This document shows, piece by piece, positions 33,400 to 40,553 of a stretch of DNA of 51,448 bases. Position numbers and translations under genes: made by a program. Position 1 is the stretch's first letter. Each line of letters opens with the position of its first letter. This DNA is from Streptomyces sp. CC53 (GTDB lineage Bacteria > Actinomycetota > Actinomycetes > Streptomycetales > Streptomycetaceae). The stretch is taken from the NCBI RefSeq assembly GCF_001865245.1, contig NZ_MKXB01000193.1, positions 1 to 51,448 of the forward strand, in the 5' to 3' direction. Under the pieces are notes generated by a model that saw only the letters and a list, made by a program, of their open reading frames with translations, ran no database searches and was not told the DNA's origin.

Positions 33400-34170
33400 T
33401 CACTCTTCCACGGCCTGCGCGGTGTCCCACGCCCTGGCGAAACTATCCGCGTAGGTATCGAACAAGCCGCCGGGGCCTTCGCGCCTGAGGTGCCACACGG
33501 GCGCCCGGTAGGCGTTCACACCCCACACGTGCGCGTTGACCAGCATGTGGTCGTCCACGCGATAAATGCTGTTGTACAGGGTCGTTCCGTGGGTGCGCAG
33601 CTCGAAGCCGGGCGTTGCGAGCAGGGGGCGGTAGTGCATGAGAGCGAGGCGGCACCGCGACTCGATGCCGTGCCCGAACCTCTCTTCCACGCCACGGGCC
33701 TGTACGCAGGCACTGTCCGGATCCCCGACCGCGATACGGACCGAGCATCCGGCGGCGGCTCGCTCACGCAGGAGCTCGTTGAACCTCGGATACGCCTCAT
33801 GCAGGTATACGGCCGCATAGACGAGCAGATCGACCTGCCGGTGCGCCTGCGCGACGAGTTCCGCGAACACGGACACGGGTACGTCGGCCCTCTGCTCGTA
33901 CAACGCGACAAGCTCGGGGCTGACAGCACGTGCAGCCCGCGACTGCCGAAGAGCAGGCCAGAGCTCGTGCACGTCCTCCCCCAGGGCCTCCGCCGCCTTC
34001 AGCGCGACCCCACGCCGCGGGGTCCGGCCCAGGTTCACCCACCGTTCAACGGTCTTGGGGTCGACGCCGACGACCCCTGCCAGGGCGCCGCACGTCCACC
34101 CTCCGGACACCATGACCAGCCGCAGGCGTCGATTCGCCGCAGTACCCACCCGGAACCCCTCTCTAGACAC
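33400..34170 (-). CDS. XRE-type regulator with PLD-like C-terminal domain
   Basis: 256 aa. HTH at the N terminus (TCGALAGVVGVDPKTVERWV, about 26-45) followed by TPRRGVALKAAEALGEDVHE. The C-terminal half (FAELVAQAHRQVDLLVYAAV, then RAAAGCSVRIAVGDPDSACV, YNSIYRVDDHMLVNAHVWGV) resembles a phospholipase D-like fold but lacks the HxK(x4)D catalytic motif, so it is likely a sensor (DUF5919-like; name from memory). GTG at 34170 with GGAAG upstream. Paired with a NUDIX gene 4 bp downstream and divergent from two small Cys-containing proteins, an arrangement repeated in Streptomyces genomes. It may respond to a nucleotide-linked signal that the NUDIX enzyme removes; that is inference. Confidence 0.8.
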   Translation of the reverse strand: MSREGFRVGTAANRRLRLVMVSGGWTCGALAGVVGVDPKTVERWVNLGRTPRRGVALKAAEALGEDVHELWPALRQSRAARAVSPELVALYEQRADVPVSVFAELVAQAHRQVDLLVYAAVYLHEAYPRFNELLRERAAAGCSVRIAVGDPDSACVQARGVEERFGHGIESRCRLALMHYRPLLATPGFELRTHGTTLYNSIYRVDDHMLVNAHVWGVNAYRAPVWHLRREGPGGLFDTYADSFARAWDTAQAVEE

Positions 34171-34201
34171 TCGAACTTCCCGAGGGACGTTCTACGGCAA
34201 C

Positions 34202-34213
34202 CAGGACGTCCTG
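34202..34213. promoter_or_regulatory. 12-bp palindrome in the XRE/small-gene divergent region
   Basis: CAGGACGTCCTG, perfect palindrome, between the start codons at 34170 (minus) and 34269 (plus). It shares the 10-bp core AGGACGTCCT with the icmA palindrome. Likely autoregulatory site of the XRE regulator. Confidence 0.45.
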
Positions 34214-34268
34214 AAGCGGGAAACGTACGCGGTTCCTTCGTCCTGGTGAGCGGCGTGATCATCGCCCC

Positions 34269-34466
34269 ATGAGCGAACCCATGCGGTACAGCACCCCGCC
34301 CCTCGACCTGCCGGTGTGGTGGGGGCCGGAGCCCGGCCCCGTCGAGGGGTGCCCCGCCTGTGCGTGGCTCGTGGACGTGCGGGCGGCGGCACGGCAGCGG
34401 GGGGACATGGCGAAGGTGTCGGACTGCAACGTCCTGCTGCGGCGGCACCCGCAGGGCCACCGGTGA
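34269..34466 (+). CDS. Small Cys/Trp protein, divergent partner of XRE regulator
   Basis: 65 aa. Contains VWWGPEPGPVEGCPACAWLV with a CxxC pair, a further Cys (VSDCNVLLRR) and a terminal His (HPQGHR), suggesting a small zinc-binding fold. ATG at 34269. Small proteins of this type often sit beside XRE regulators in Streptomyces and can be their partners. Its TGA overlaps the next gene's GTG by 3 nt, so the two are coupled. Function unknown. Confidence 0.6.
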   Translation: MSEPMRYSTPPLDLPVWWGPEPGPVEGCPACAWLVDVRAAARQRGDMAKVSDCNVLLRRHPQGHR

Positions 34467-34645
34467 ACGGCGCGGAGCCCCGGCCGCTGATGACCCTGCG
34501 CGTGTCCCGGGACGGCGGACGCACCTGGGGCCCGAGACGTACCGTGGCCACCGGCGACGGCCCTCCCCCGCTGCTGACGCCGGCATGGCCCCCGTGCCGC
34601 TGCCACCGCTGCACGCCGCCCCCGCGGGGCGGGGGCCCCGGCTGA
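34463..34645 (+). CDS. Small protein with C-terminal CxC..C cluster, 3' end inside a direct repeat
   Basis: 60 aa: VSRDGGRTWGPRRTVATGDG in the middle and PAWPPCRCHRCTPPPRG at the C terminus. GTG at 34463 overlaps the upstream stop. Similar small proteins ending in a Cys cluster follow XRE-linked genes elsewhere in Streptomyces (recalled, not checked). Its last 20 codons and stop lie in the 99-bp repeat 34582-34680, of which an exact copy occurs at 35579-35677. Function unknown. Confidence 0.55.
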   Translation: MNGAEPRPLMTLRVSRDGGRTWGPRRTVATGDGPPPLLTPAWPPCRCHRCTPPPRGGGPG

Positions 34646-34680
34646 CGGGGCCGTTCCGGTGCGGTGCGCGCACCTGTTGG
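34582..34680. repeat. Left copy of 99-bp perfect direct repeat
   Basis: Identical base for base to 35579-35677. It begins GGCATGGCCCCCGTG and ends GCGCACCTGTTGG. It includes the 3' end of the small gene at 34463 and 35 bp beyond its stop. With the right copy it brackets 898 bp carrying the toxin-antitoxin genes. Confidence 0.95.
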
Positions 34681-34701
34681 CTCCAGGCGTCCGCGGCGCG
34701 C

Positions 34702-34730
34702 TTGGTTCACCGTAATACGCGTCATACACT
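34702..34730 (+). promoter_or_regulatory. Promoter and operator of the toxin-antitoxin pair
   Basis: TTGGTT (34702-34707), 17 nt, TACACT (34725-34730), predicted start at 34737, the G of the antitoxin GTG: a leaderless transcript. The imperfect palindrome GTAATACGCGTCATAC (34712-34727) overlaps the -10, and a second ACGCGT lies at 34733-34738, two sites 16 bp apart, as expected for autorepression by a ribbon-helix-helix antitoxin. Confidence 0.6.
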
Positions 34731-34736
34731 CGACGC

Positions 34737-35063
34737 GTGGCGAAGACCAGGATCAGCATCAGTCTTGACGAGCATCAGGCCGAGCGCATCAGGCGGCACG
34801 CCGAGCGGGCCGGCCTGGACGTGTCGGCGTACCTCGTGCACGCCGCCACCCGGCAGATGGCCGAGACGGAAGCCATAGAGGACCGGTTCGCGGGCGTGGA
34901 CGCCGTGATCGCGGCGGCCACGGCCGAGGCGGCACGCCTTCCCGGGGGGGCCGTGCAGCCCGTCGGCGAGTTGACCGAGCAGGAGCAGCGGGACGTCGAC
35001 GCCGCCCTCGACCTGGTTCTCGGGGCGGACCGGACCGGCACCCGTCCAGGAGAGGCCGCGTGA
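34737..35063 (+). CDS. Ribbon-helix-helix antitoxin
   Basis: 108 aa. N-terminal RHH: KTRISISLDEHQAERIRRHA then GLDVSAYLVHAATRQM. The C-terminal part is acidic and Ala-rich, the usual toxin-neutralising tail. GTG at 34737, with no ribosome site, coincides with the predicted RNA start. Its stop overlaps the next gene's GTG by 4 nt, the normal antitoxin-first arrangement. Confidence 0.8.
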   Translation: MAKTRISISLDEHQAERIRRHAERAGLDVSAYLVHAATRQMAETEAIEDRFAGVDAVIAAATAEAARLPGGAVQPVGELTEQEQRDVDAALDLVLGADRTGTRPGEAA

Positions 35064-35545
35064 AGGCACGGGTCCCCGTCTACGACACGGGGATGCTGAT
35101 CGCCCTGGCGGACCGCAAGGCCAAGCCGGTCCGCCTGCACGAAGCACTGAGGGCCGCGCCGCACCGGGCAGTGGTCCTCGGGCCGGTGCTCGCCCAGGTG
35201 TGGCGTCCGCATCCGGCCCTCGTGCACGGACTGGGCGCGGTCCTCAAGGACTGCACGGTGCCGCTGACCCGCGGCTCCGCCCCGCCGATGCGGGAGACGA
35301 AGGCGGGCCGCCCCGAGTGCATCGCCTGCGCGAGCGGCTTCGACCTGGCGGACTGGCGCCGCGTCGGCACCGTCCTGGGGCGGGCCGACCTCCCCGCCAA
35401 GAAGCGGCCTGACGCGGTGGACGCCTGCGTGGCGCTGGCCGCCGCCAGACACGGCAGCGCGGTGGTCTTCACCAGCGACCCGCAGGACATCGCCGCCTAC
35501 CTGGCGGTGCTGGACCCGCCGGACGTGCACGTCCACGCCGTGTGA
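35060..35545 (+). CDS. PIN-domain toxin (VapC-like ribonuclease)
   Basis: 161 aa. PIN features: VYDTGMLIALADRKAK (first Asp), the RPDAVDACVALAAA segment (third acidic cluster) and FTSDPQDIAAYL (fourth). At the position of the second acidic residue the sequence reads VLGPVLAQVWR with Gln in place of the usual Glu; I recall the same in relatives, so activity may still be present. Expected to cleave RNA and be held inactive by the preceding RHH protein. GTG at 35060. Confidence 0.8.
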   Translation: MKARVPVYDTGMLIALADRKAKPVRLHEALRAAPHRAVVLGPVLAQVWRPHPALVHGLGAVLKDCTVPLTRGSAPPMRETKAGRPECIACASGFDLADWRRVGTVLGRADLPAKKRPDAVDACVALAAARHGSAVVFTSDPQDIAAYLAVLDPPDVHVHAV

Positions 35546-35578
35546 GTGGTCGGCCCACCGCGTGGCCGCGCGTCGCCG

Positions 35579-35677
35579 GGCATGGCCCCCGTGCCGCTGC
35601 CACCGCTGCACGCCGCCCCCGCGGGGCGGGGGCCCCGGCTGACGGGGCCGTTCCGGTGCGGTGCGCGCACCTGTTGG
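35579..35677. repeat. Right copy of 99-bp perfect direct repeat
   Basis: Exact copy of 34582-34680, starting 33 bp after the toxin stop. Here it is not part of an intact gene. It is followed by a short near-repeat of CGCACCTGTTGGTCCCGG (35666-35683) as CGCACCTGATGGTCCCGG (about 35697-35714). Confidence 0.95.
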
Positions 35678-35751
35678 TCCCGGGCCGGGCCGGTACGCAC
35701 CTGATGGTCCCGGCCGTCGGCGGGGGCGTCGCGCGTCCGCCCCCGCGGGGC

Positions 35752-36051
35752 TCAGGCCCCGTCCGACAGGTGCCGCTCCACCGTCGCGACCTTGGACGTG
35801 AGGCCGTCCGTGACGCCCGGGCGGATGTCGGCCTTCAGGACGACCGAGACGCGGGGCGCGCGGGCCTCGACCGCGGCGACGGCGCGCTTCACGACGTCCA
35901 TCACCTCGTCCCACTCGCCCTCGACGGTCGTGAACATCGCGTCCGTGCGGTTCGGCAGGCCCGACTCGCGGACGACCCGCACCGCGTCGGCGACGTAGGC
36001 GCCGACGTCCCCTCCCACGCCCAGCGGCGTGACGCTGAACGCGACGATCAC
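35752..36051 (-). CDS. MTH1187/YkoF-type thiamine-binding protein
   Basis: 99 aa single ferredoxin-like domain: [52 protein letters not shown]. This matches the MTH1187 family, which binds thiamine or related pyrimidines; the physiological role is unclear. GTG at 36051 overlaps the stop of DUF3817 by 4 nt, so it is translationally coupled. Confidence 0.85.
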   Translation of the reverse strand: MIVAFSVTPLGVGGDVGAYVADAVRVVRESGLPNRTDAMFTTVEGEWDEVMDVVKRAVAAVEARAPRVSVVLKADIRPGVTDGLTSKVATVERHLSDGA

Positions 36052-36395
36052 GCGGCGTCCACCACGCCCTCGCGCCGGGCGCGCGACGCGGCGACCGCGT
36101 CGTCGGCCTCGCGCTTGAGCCTGCGGTCCGCGACGAAGCCGCCGAAGGGGACGACCGACAGCACGAAGTAGAGGGCGGCGGTCTTGAGCGGCCACTTCGC
36201 CTTGTTCCAGGCGTCCAGCCAGAAGAGGCCGTAGAGGACGAACAGCAGGCCGTGGATCGCGCCCATGACGGGGACCGCGTTGAAGTCCGTCGTCCGCTTC
36301 AGGACCGAGCAGATCAGCAGCAGGATGAAGGACACGGCCTCGGGGCCCGAGACCAGGCGCAGGCGGTGGAGGGCGGATGCGGTCTTGATGTCCAC
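36048..36395 (-). CDS. DUF3817-family membrane protein (second copy)
   Basis: 115 aa, about three membrane segments ([47 protein letters not shown]) and a charged C terminus. Paralogous to the protein at 26791-27123, with the same HGxLxxxY core. I choose GTG at 36395, which has GGAAGG 8 nt before it; longer reading to 36470 has no support. The ribosome site lies in one arm of a 7-bp inverted repeat (36395-36410), which could fold over the start. Coupled to the thiamine-binding gene. Confidence 0.85.
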   Translation of the reverse strand: MDIKTASALHRLRLVSGPEAVSFILLLICSVLKRTTDFNAVPVMGAIHGLLFVLYGLFWLDAWNKAKWPLKTAALYFVLSVVPFGGFVADRRLKREADDAVAASRARREGVVDAA

Positions 36396-36410
36396 GGAAG
36401 GCACCTTCCG
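36395..36410 (-). promoter_or_regulatory. Small hairpin covering the DUF3817 ribosome site
   Basis: CGGAAGG and CCTTCCG with a 2-nt gap form a perfect dyad across the ribosome-binding sequence and the first base of the GTG. It could act as an operator or as an RNA hairpin limiting initiation. Confidence 0.4.
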
Positions 36411-36585
36411 GTGTGGGTGGTGTACGGGGGATCGGGCCGCCGGGGCCCGATCTTGTGAACGCGTGCACAAGCGGGTCCCATTGTGACAGGCGGCTTTGCC
36501 AACCTTTTAGCTGGGGCCCTTCTCCGGGTCGGCCTCCTCCTCAGGGGCCTGTCCGGGCCGCCGCGCCGCCGGTTAACGTCTGCGC

Positions 36586-37224
36586 GTGGCAACCTTCCGA
36601 CTTCAAGGCAGCAAAGTGCTGGCCGTCGACATGACCGGGGACGCCGTCAAGGCGAAGAACGGGTCGATGGTCGCGTACGAGGGCCAGATGGCGTTCAAGA
36701 AGATGACCGGCGGCGGCGAGGGCCTGCGCGGCATGGTCACCCGGCGGCTCACCGGTGAGCAGATGGAGGTCATGGAGGTGCGGGGGCAGGGCACCTGCTT
36801 CTTCGCCGACCGGGCCTCCGACATCACCGTGCTGGGTCTGCACGGGGACAAGCTGTGGGTGGAGGCGAGCAACCTGCTGTGCGCCGACGCGGCGCTGCGG
36901 ACCGGCACGACCTTCACCGGGCTGCGCGGCGGCGCCTCCGGCAACGGGCTGTTCACCACCACGGTGGAGGGCTCCGGGCAGGTCGCGGTCATGTCCGACG
37001 GGCCGGCCGTGGTGCTCCGCGTGACCCCGCAGTACCCGCTCTCGGTGGACCCCGGCGCGTACATCGCCCACCAGGGCAACCTCCAGCAGAGCTTCCAGTC
37101 CGGTGTGACCTTCCGCACGTTCATGGGCGAGGGCGGCGGCGAGGCGTTCCAGATCCGCTTCGAGGGCGACGGGATCGTGTACGTGCAGCCCAGCGAGCGC
37201 AACACGGTCGGAGGAGACGTCTGA
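36586..37224 (+). CDS. AIM24-family protein, copy 1
   Basis: 212 aa, first of three tandem AIM24 (DUF124) genes. Beta-rich pattern: LQGSKVLAVDMTGDAVKAKN, GSMVAYEGQMAFKKM, GTCFFADRASDITVLGLHGD, and the conserved SVDPGAYIAHQGNL. No membrane segment. Fold is a trimeric beta-barrel-like assembly; in yeast the relative acts in mitochondria, and the bacterial role is unknown. GTG at 36586 follows TAACGT (36574-36579) by the distance expected for a leaderless start. The stop overlaps the next ATG (TGATG). Confidence 0.85.
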   Translation: MATFRLQGSKVLAVDMTGDAVKAKNGSMVAYEGQMAFKKMTGGGEGLRGMVTRRLTGEQMEVMEVRGQGTCFFADRASDITVLGLHGDKLWVEASNLLCADAALRTGTTFTGLRGGASGNGLFTTTVEGSGQVAVMSDGPAVVLRVTPQYPLSVDPGAYIAHQGNLQQSFQSGVTFRTFMGEGGGEAFQIRFEGDGIVYVQPSERNTVGGDV

Positions 37225-37874
37225 TGCCGTTCCGGGAGATCAACTCCAAGATGGTGGAGGCCGTCCTCACGCCGGGGCAGCGGTTGTTCAGCCAGCGCGG
37301 CGCCATGCTCGCATACCGCGGGGACGTCACTTTCACGCCGAACATCACCGGCGGCCAGGGCGGCGTCATGGCCATGATCGGCCGGCGGGTCGCCAACGAG
37401 GCCGCGCCGCTCATGACCGTGGAGGGCAGCGGCACGGTCATGTTCGGGCACGGCGGCCACCACGTGCAGGTCATCCAGCTCACCGGCGACACGCTGTACG
37501 TGGAAGCGGACCGGCTGCTCGCCTTCGACGGCACACTGGAGCAGGGCACCATGTTCATGGGCTCGCAGGGCGGCGTCATGGGCATGGTCCGCGGCCAGGT
37601 GACCGGGCAGGGCCTCTTCACCACGACGCTCAAGGGGCACGGCGCCGTCGCCGTGATGGCCCACGGCGGGGTCATCCAGCTGCCCATCACCCCGGGGCGG
37701 CCGGTCCACGTGGACCCGCAGGCGTACGTCGCGCACCACGGCGACGTGCGGAACAAGCTCTCCACCGCGCTGGGCTGGCGCGACATGGTGGGGCGCGGCT
37801 CGGGCGAGGCGTTCCAGCTGGAGCTGAGCGGCAGTGGTGCGGTGTACGTCCAGGCCTCGGAGGAGAAGCTGTGA
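37224..37874 (+). CDS. AIM24-family protein, copy 2
   Basis: 216 aa. Same architecture as copy 1 with PGQRLFSQRGAMLAYRGDVT, GSGTVMFGHGGHHVQVIQLT, LYVEADRLLAFDGTLEQGT and HVDPQAYVAHHGDV. ATG at 37224 overlaps the stop of copy 1; GGAGGA lies 8 nt upstream. Paralogue likely forming a mixed complex with its neighbours, since the three are translated together. Confidence 0.85.
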   Translation: MPFREINSKMVEAVLTPGQRLFSQRGAMLAYRGDVTFTPNITGGQGGVMAMIGRRVANEAAPLMTVEGSGTVMFGHGGHHVQVIQLTGDTLYVEADRLLAFDGTLEQGTMFMGSQGGVMGMVRGQVTGQGLFTTTLKGHGAVAVMAHGGVIQLPITPGRPVHVDPQAYVAHHGDVRNKLSTALGWRDMVGRGSGEAFQLELSGSGAVYVQASEEKL

Positions 37875-38674
37875 ACGCGTCCGTCGTGTACGACCCGGTG
37901 TCGCTGCCGAGCGACGACAACGTCAACGCGTACACCTTCTGCGTGGAGCTGAAGGGCTCCCGGTGGTTCCTGCAGAAGGGCAAGATGATCGCCTACTACG
38001 GGAACATCTCGTTCAACGGCGTGGGGCACGGGCCGCTGGAGCGGCTGGTGCGGGGCAGCTTCCACTCGCCGATGCACGCGAGCGACTGGGTGGTGGCGGA
38101 GGGCAGCGGCAAGATGCTGCTCGCGGACCGGGCCTTCGACGTGAACTCCTTCGACCTGGAGGACGGCAACCTGACGATCCGGGCCGGGAACCTGCTGGCC
38201 TTCCAGCCGTCGCTGTCGCTGAAGCAGTCGATCGTGCCGGGGTTCCTGACGCTGATCGGCACGGGGAAGTTCGTGGCCGCCTCCAACGGCGAGGTGGTGT
38301 TCATGGAGCCGCCGATCCGGGTGGACCCGCAGGCGCTGGTGGGGTGGGCGGACTGCCCGTCGCCGTGCCACCACTACGACCACTCGTACATGCGCGGGGT
38401 GATGGGCGGTGTGCGGGCGTTGACGGGGCTCGGCGGGGCCTCGGGCGAGGAGCACCAGTTCGAGTTCGTGGGTGCCGGGACGGTGCTGCTCCAGTCGACG
38501 GAGACGCTGATGCCGGAGCAGGCCACGGGAACCGTGCCGCACGAGCCGGGCGTCCCCGGGGGCGGTGCGCACGGGGGGCACGGGCACGGGCACGGTTCCG
38601 GCCACGGGCAGCACGGCTCCGTACCGCGCCTTCCCGGTCAGCTGGGGGACCTCCAGCGCCGCTTCGGGCTGTGA
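37871..38674 (+). CDS. AIM24-family protein with His/Gly-rich tail, copy 3
   Basis: 267 aa, the longest of the trio. The core has WFLQKGKMIAYYGNISFN, NSFDLEDGNLTIRAGNLLAF and RVDPQALVGWADCPSPCHHY, including a CxxxC next to two His. The C terminus is a low-complexity tail, GGAHGGHGHGHGSGHGQHG, that could bind Ni, Zn or Cu; the other two copies lack it. GTG at 37871 overlaps the stop of copy 2 by 4 nt. Metal binding is inference. Confidence 0.85.
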   Translation: MNASVVYDPVSLPSDDNVNAYTFCVELKGSRWFLQKGKMIAYYGNISFNGVGHGPLERLVRGSFHSPMHASDWVVAEGSGKMLLADRAFDVNSFDLEDGNLTIRAGNLLAFQPSLSLKQSIVPGFLTLIGTGKFVAASNGEVVFMEPPIRVDPQALVGWADCPSPCHHYDHSYMRGVMGGVRALTGLGGASGEEHQFEFVGAGTVLLQSTETLMPEQATGTVPHEPGVPGGGAHGGHGHGHGSGHGQHGSVPRLPGQLGDLQRRFGL

Positions 38675-38803
38675 GCGGTAGTCTGCGGAGGGTGACGCGC
38701 TCGAACGTCTGCACTGCCGTGCGGGCGTCCGGGGACGGGGGACGGGGAGCGGAGCAGGCGTCACCGCATGTCGTTCACTTCGTCCACATTTCAACTGTTT
38801 AGG

Positions 38804-38809
38804 TAGAAT
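38804..38809 (+). promoter_or_regulatory. -10 element giving a leaderless MarR transcript
   Basis: TAGAAT at 38804-38809 is 7 nt before the ATG at 38816, so RNA would begin at or next to the A. The AT-rich block TTCAAC-TGTTTAG-GTAGAA (38790-38808) around it has weak dyad character and may be an autoregulatory site. The -35 is poor. Confidence 0.5.
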
Positions 38810-38815
38810 CCATCT

Positions 38816-39292
38816 ATGGAGACCGAGACGGCCACCCCTTGGCTGACCGATGCGGAGCAGTGCGCCTGGCGCACGTATCTGGACGTCAACAGGCTGCTGA
38901 CGTACCAGCTGGAGAAGGACCTCCAGCCGTTCGGGCTGACCAACAACGACTACGAGATCCTCGTGAACCTGTCGGAGTCCCCGGAGCGGCGGATGCGCAT
39001 GAGCGACCTGGCGGCGGCCACGCTCCAGTCCAAGAGCCGCCTCTCCCACCAGATCACGCGCATGGAGAACACGGGTCTGGTGCGGCGTGAGAACTGCGAG
39101 TCCGATCGGCGGGGGCTGTTCGCGGTCCTCACCGAGCAGGGCATGGAGACCATGCACAAGGTGGCGCCCCACCACGTCGACTCCGTGCGGCGCCACTTCA
39201 TCGACCGGCTCACGCCCGAGGCGCTGAGCGCGATGCACACCGCCCTCACCCCCGTCGCAGAGGAGCTGCGCGGCCTGCGCGGCAAGCCGTAA
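38816..39292 (+). CDS. MarR-family transcriptional regulator
   Basis: 158 aa. Winged helix: LTNNDYEILVNLSESPERRM, MSDLAAATLQSKSRLSHQIT (recognition helix), wing RRENCESDRRGLFAVLTEQG. A single Cys lies in the wing, which could respond to oxidation. Leaderless by promoter position, with no ribosome site. Downstream hairpin separates it from convergent meaB. Confidence 0.9.
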   Translation: METETATPWLTDAEQCAWRTYLDVNRLLTYQLEKDLQPFGLTNNDYEILVNLSESPERRMRMSDLAAATLQSKSRLSHQITRMENTGLVRRENCESDRRGLFAVLTEQGMETMHKVAPHHVDSVRRHFIDRLTPEALSAMHTALTPVAEELRGLRGKP

Positions 39293-39392
39293 CCGCTCCC
39301 CCGCCGCCCCGCGCTGCCCCGCGGGGTGCCGGCCGTCCTGGCGAGGGCCACGCCGACAGTCCCCCACAGGACCGCACCGCACACAGACGTCC

Positions 39393-39436
39393 GACGGCCC
39401 CCGCCCCCTCGCGACACGAGGGGGGCGGGGGCCGTC
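39393..39436. terminator. Bidirectional hairpin between marR and meaB
   Basis: Arms of 19 and 20 bases (39393-39411 and 39417-39436) pair with a single bulged G around a 5-nt loop. It lies in the convergent gap, 18 bp from the meaB stop. Confidence 0.8.
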
Positions 39437-39454
39437 GTCATACCCGGGCGGGGC

Positions 39455-40414
39455 TCAGTTCCCGGTGAGGCCCGCCACCAGCTCGTCGGCCGCCGCGTAC
39501 GGGTCGAGGCCGCCCGCCACGATGCGCTCCGCGAGCGCCTCCAGCCGGCGGTCGCCGTGCAGGTCGCCGATCCGCTCGCGCAGCGCCGTCACGGCGATGG
39601 TCTCCACCTCGTGCGCCGCGCGGGCCCTGCGGCGGGCGGCCAGCACGCCGTGCTCCTCCATCCAGGCGCGGTGCTTCTCCAGCGCTTCCACGACCTCGTC
39701 GACGCCCTCGCCGCGCGCGGCGACCGTCTTCACGATCGGTGGCCGCCAGTCGCCCGCGGCACGGGCCTCGCCGAGGCCGAGCATGTGGTTCAGCTCGCGG
39801 GCCGTGGCGTCGGCGCCGTCCCGGTCGGCCTTGTTCACCACGTACACGTCGCCGATCTCCAGGATGCCCGCCTTGGCGGCCTGGATGCCGTCACCCATGC
39901 CGGGGGCCAGCAGGACGACGGAGGTGTCCGCCTGGGAGGCGATCTCCACCTCGGACTGGCCGACGCCGACCGTCTCCACGAGGATCACCTCGCAGCCCGC
40001 CGCGTCCAGCACGCGGATCGCCTGCGGGGCCGCCCACGCCAGGCCGCCCAGGTGGCCGCGGGTGGCCATGGAGCGGATGTACACGCCCGGGTCGGAGGCG
40101 TGCTCGGACATCCGGACCCGGTCGCCCAGCAGGGCTCCGCCCGAGAACGGCGAGGAGGGGTCGACGGCGAGCACACCGACCCGCTTGCCCGCCTTCCGGT
40201 ACGCGGTCACCAGCGCCGACGTCGACGTGGACTTGCCGACGCCGGGCGAACCCGTCAGGCCCACCACGTAGGCGCCGCCGGTGAGGGGGGCCAGCGTCGC
40301 CATCACCTCACGCAGCTGCGGGGACGCCCCCTCCACGAGCGAGATCAGCCGGGCCACGGCCCGCGGCCTGCCCTCCCGTGCCTGCGCCACCAGGGCGGGG
40401 ACGTCCACCATCAC
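39455..40414 (-). CDS. meaB: MeaB/ArgK-type G-protein chaperone of B12 mutases
   Basis: 319 aa GTPase that gates cofactor transfer to, and protects, methylmalonyl-CoA-type mutases. P-loop GLTGSPGVGKSTSTSALV, LAVDPSSPFSGGALLGDRVR (Mg/switch III region), VETVGVGQSEVEIAS (switch II), VNKADRDGADAT (base specificity) and a C-terminal dimerisation helix. GTG at 40414 has AGGAG 9 nt before; the ATG at 40411 is the alternative. Same strand as thiolase, 139 bp apart. icmA is 13 kb away; this may serve IcmA or the methylmalonyl-CoA mutase. Confidence 0.93.
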   Translation of the reverse strand: MMVDVPALVAQAREGRPRAVARLISLVEGASPQLREVMATLAPLTGGAYVVGLTGSPGVGKSTSTSALVTAYRKAGKRVGVLAVDPSSPFSGGALLGDRVRMSEHASDPGVYIRSMATRGHLGGLAWAAPQAIRVLDAAGCEVILVETVGVGQSEVEIASQADTSVVLLAPGMGDGIQAAKAGILEIGDVYVVNKADRDGADATARELNHMLGLGEARAAGDWRPPIVKTVAARGEGVDEVVEALEKHRAWMEEHGVLAARRRARAAHEVETIAVTALRERIGDLHGDRRLEALAERIVAGGLDPYAAADELVAGLTGN

Positions 40415-40553
40415 GTACCAGAGCTCCTAACTTCCCGTACCGCGCCGACCCGCGTGACCGCGGTGCCCTTGCTGCTGCGCCGCGCGGCCGCGGCGTCGTA
40501 CGCCTGCCGGCCGCGCGGCGCCGCGTGCCCGTGTGCCTACTGCGCCGTGCCCG

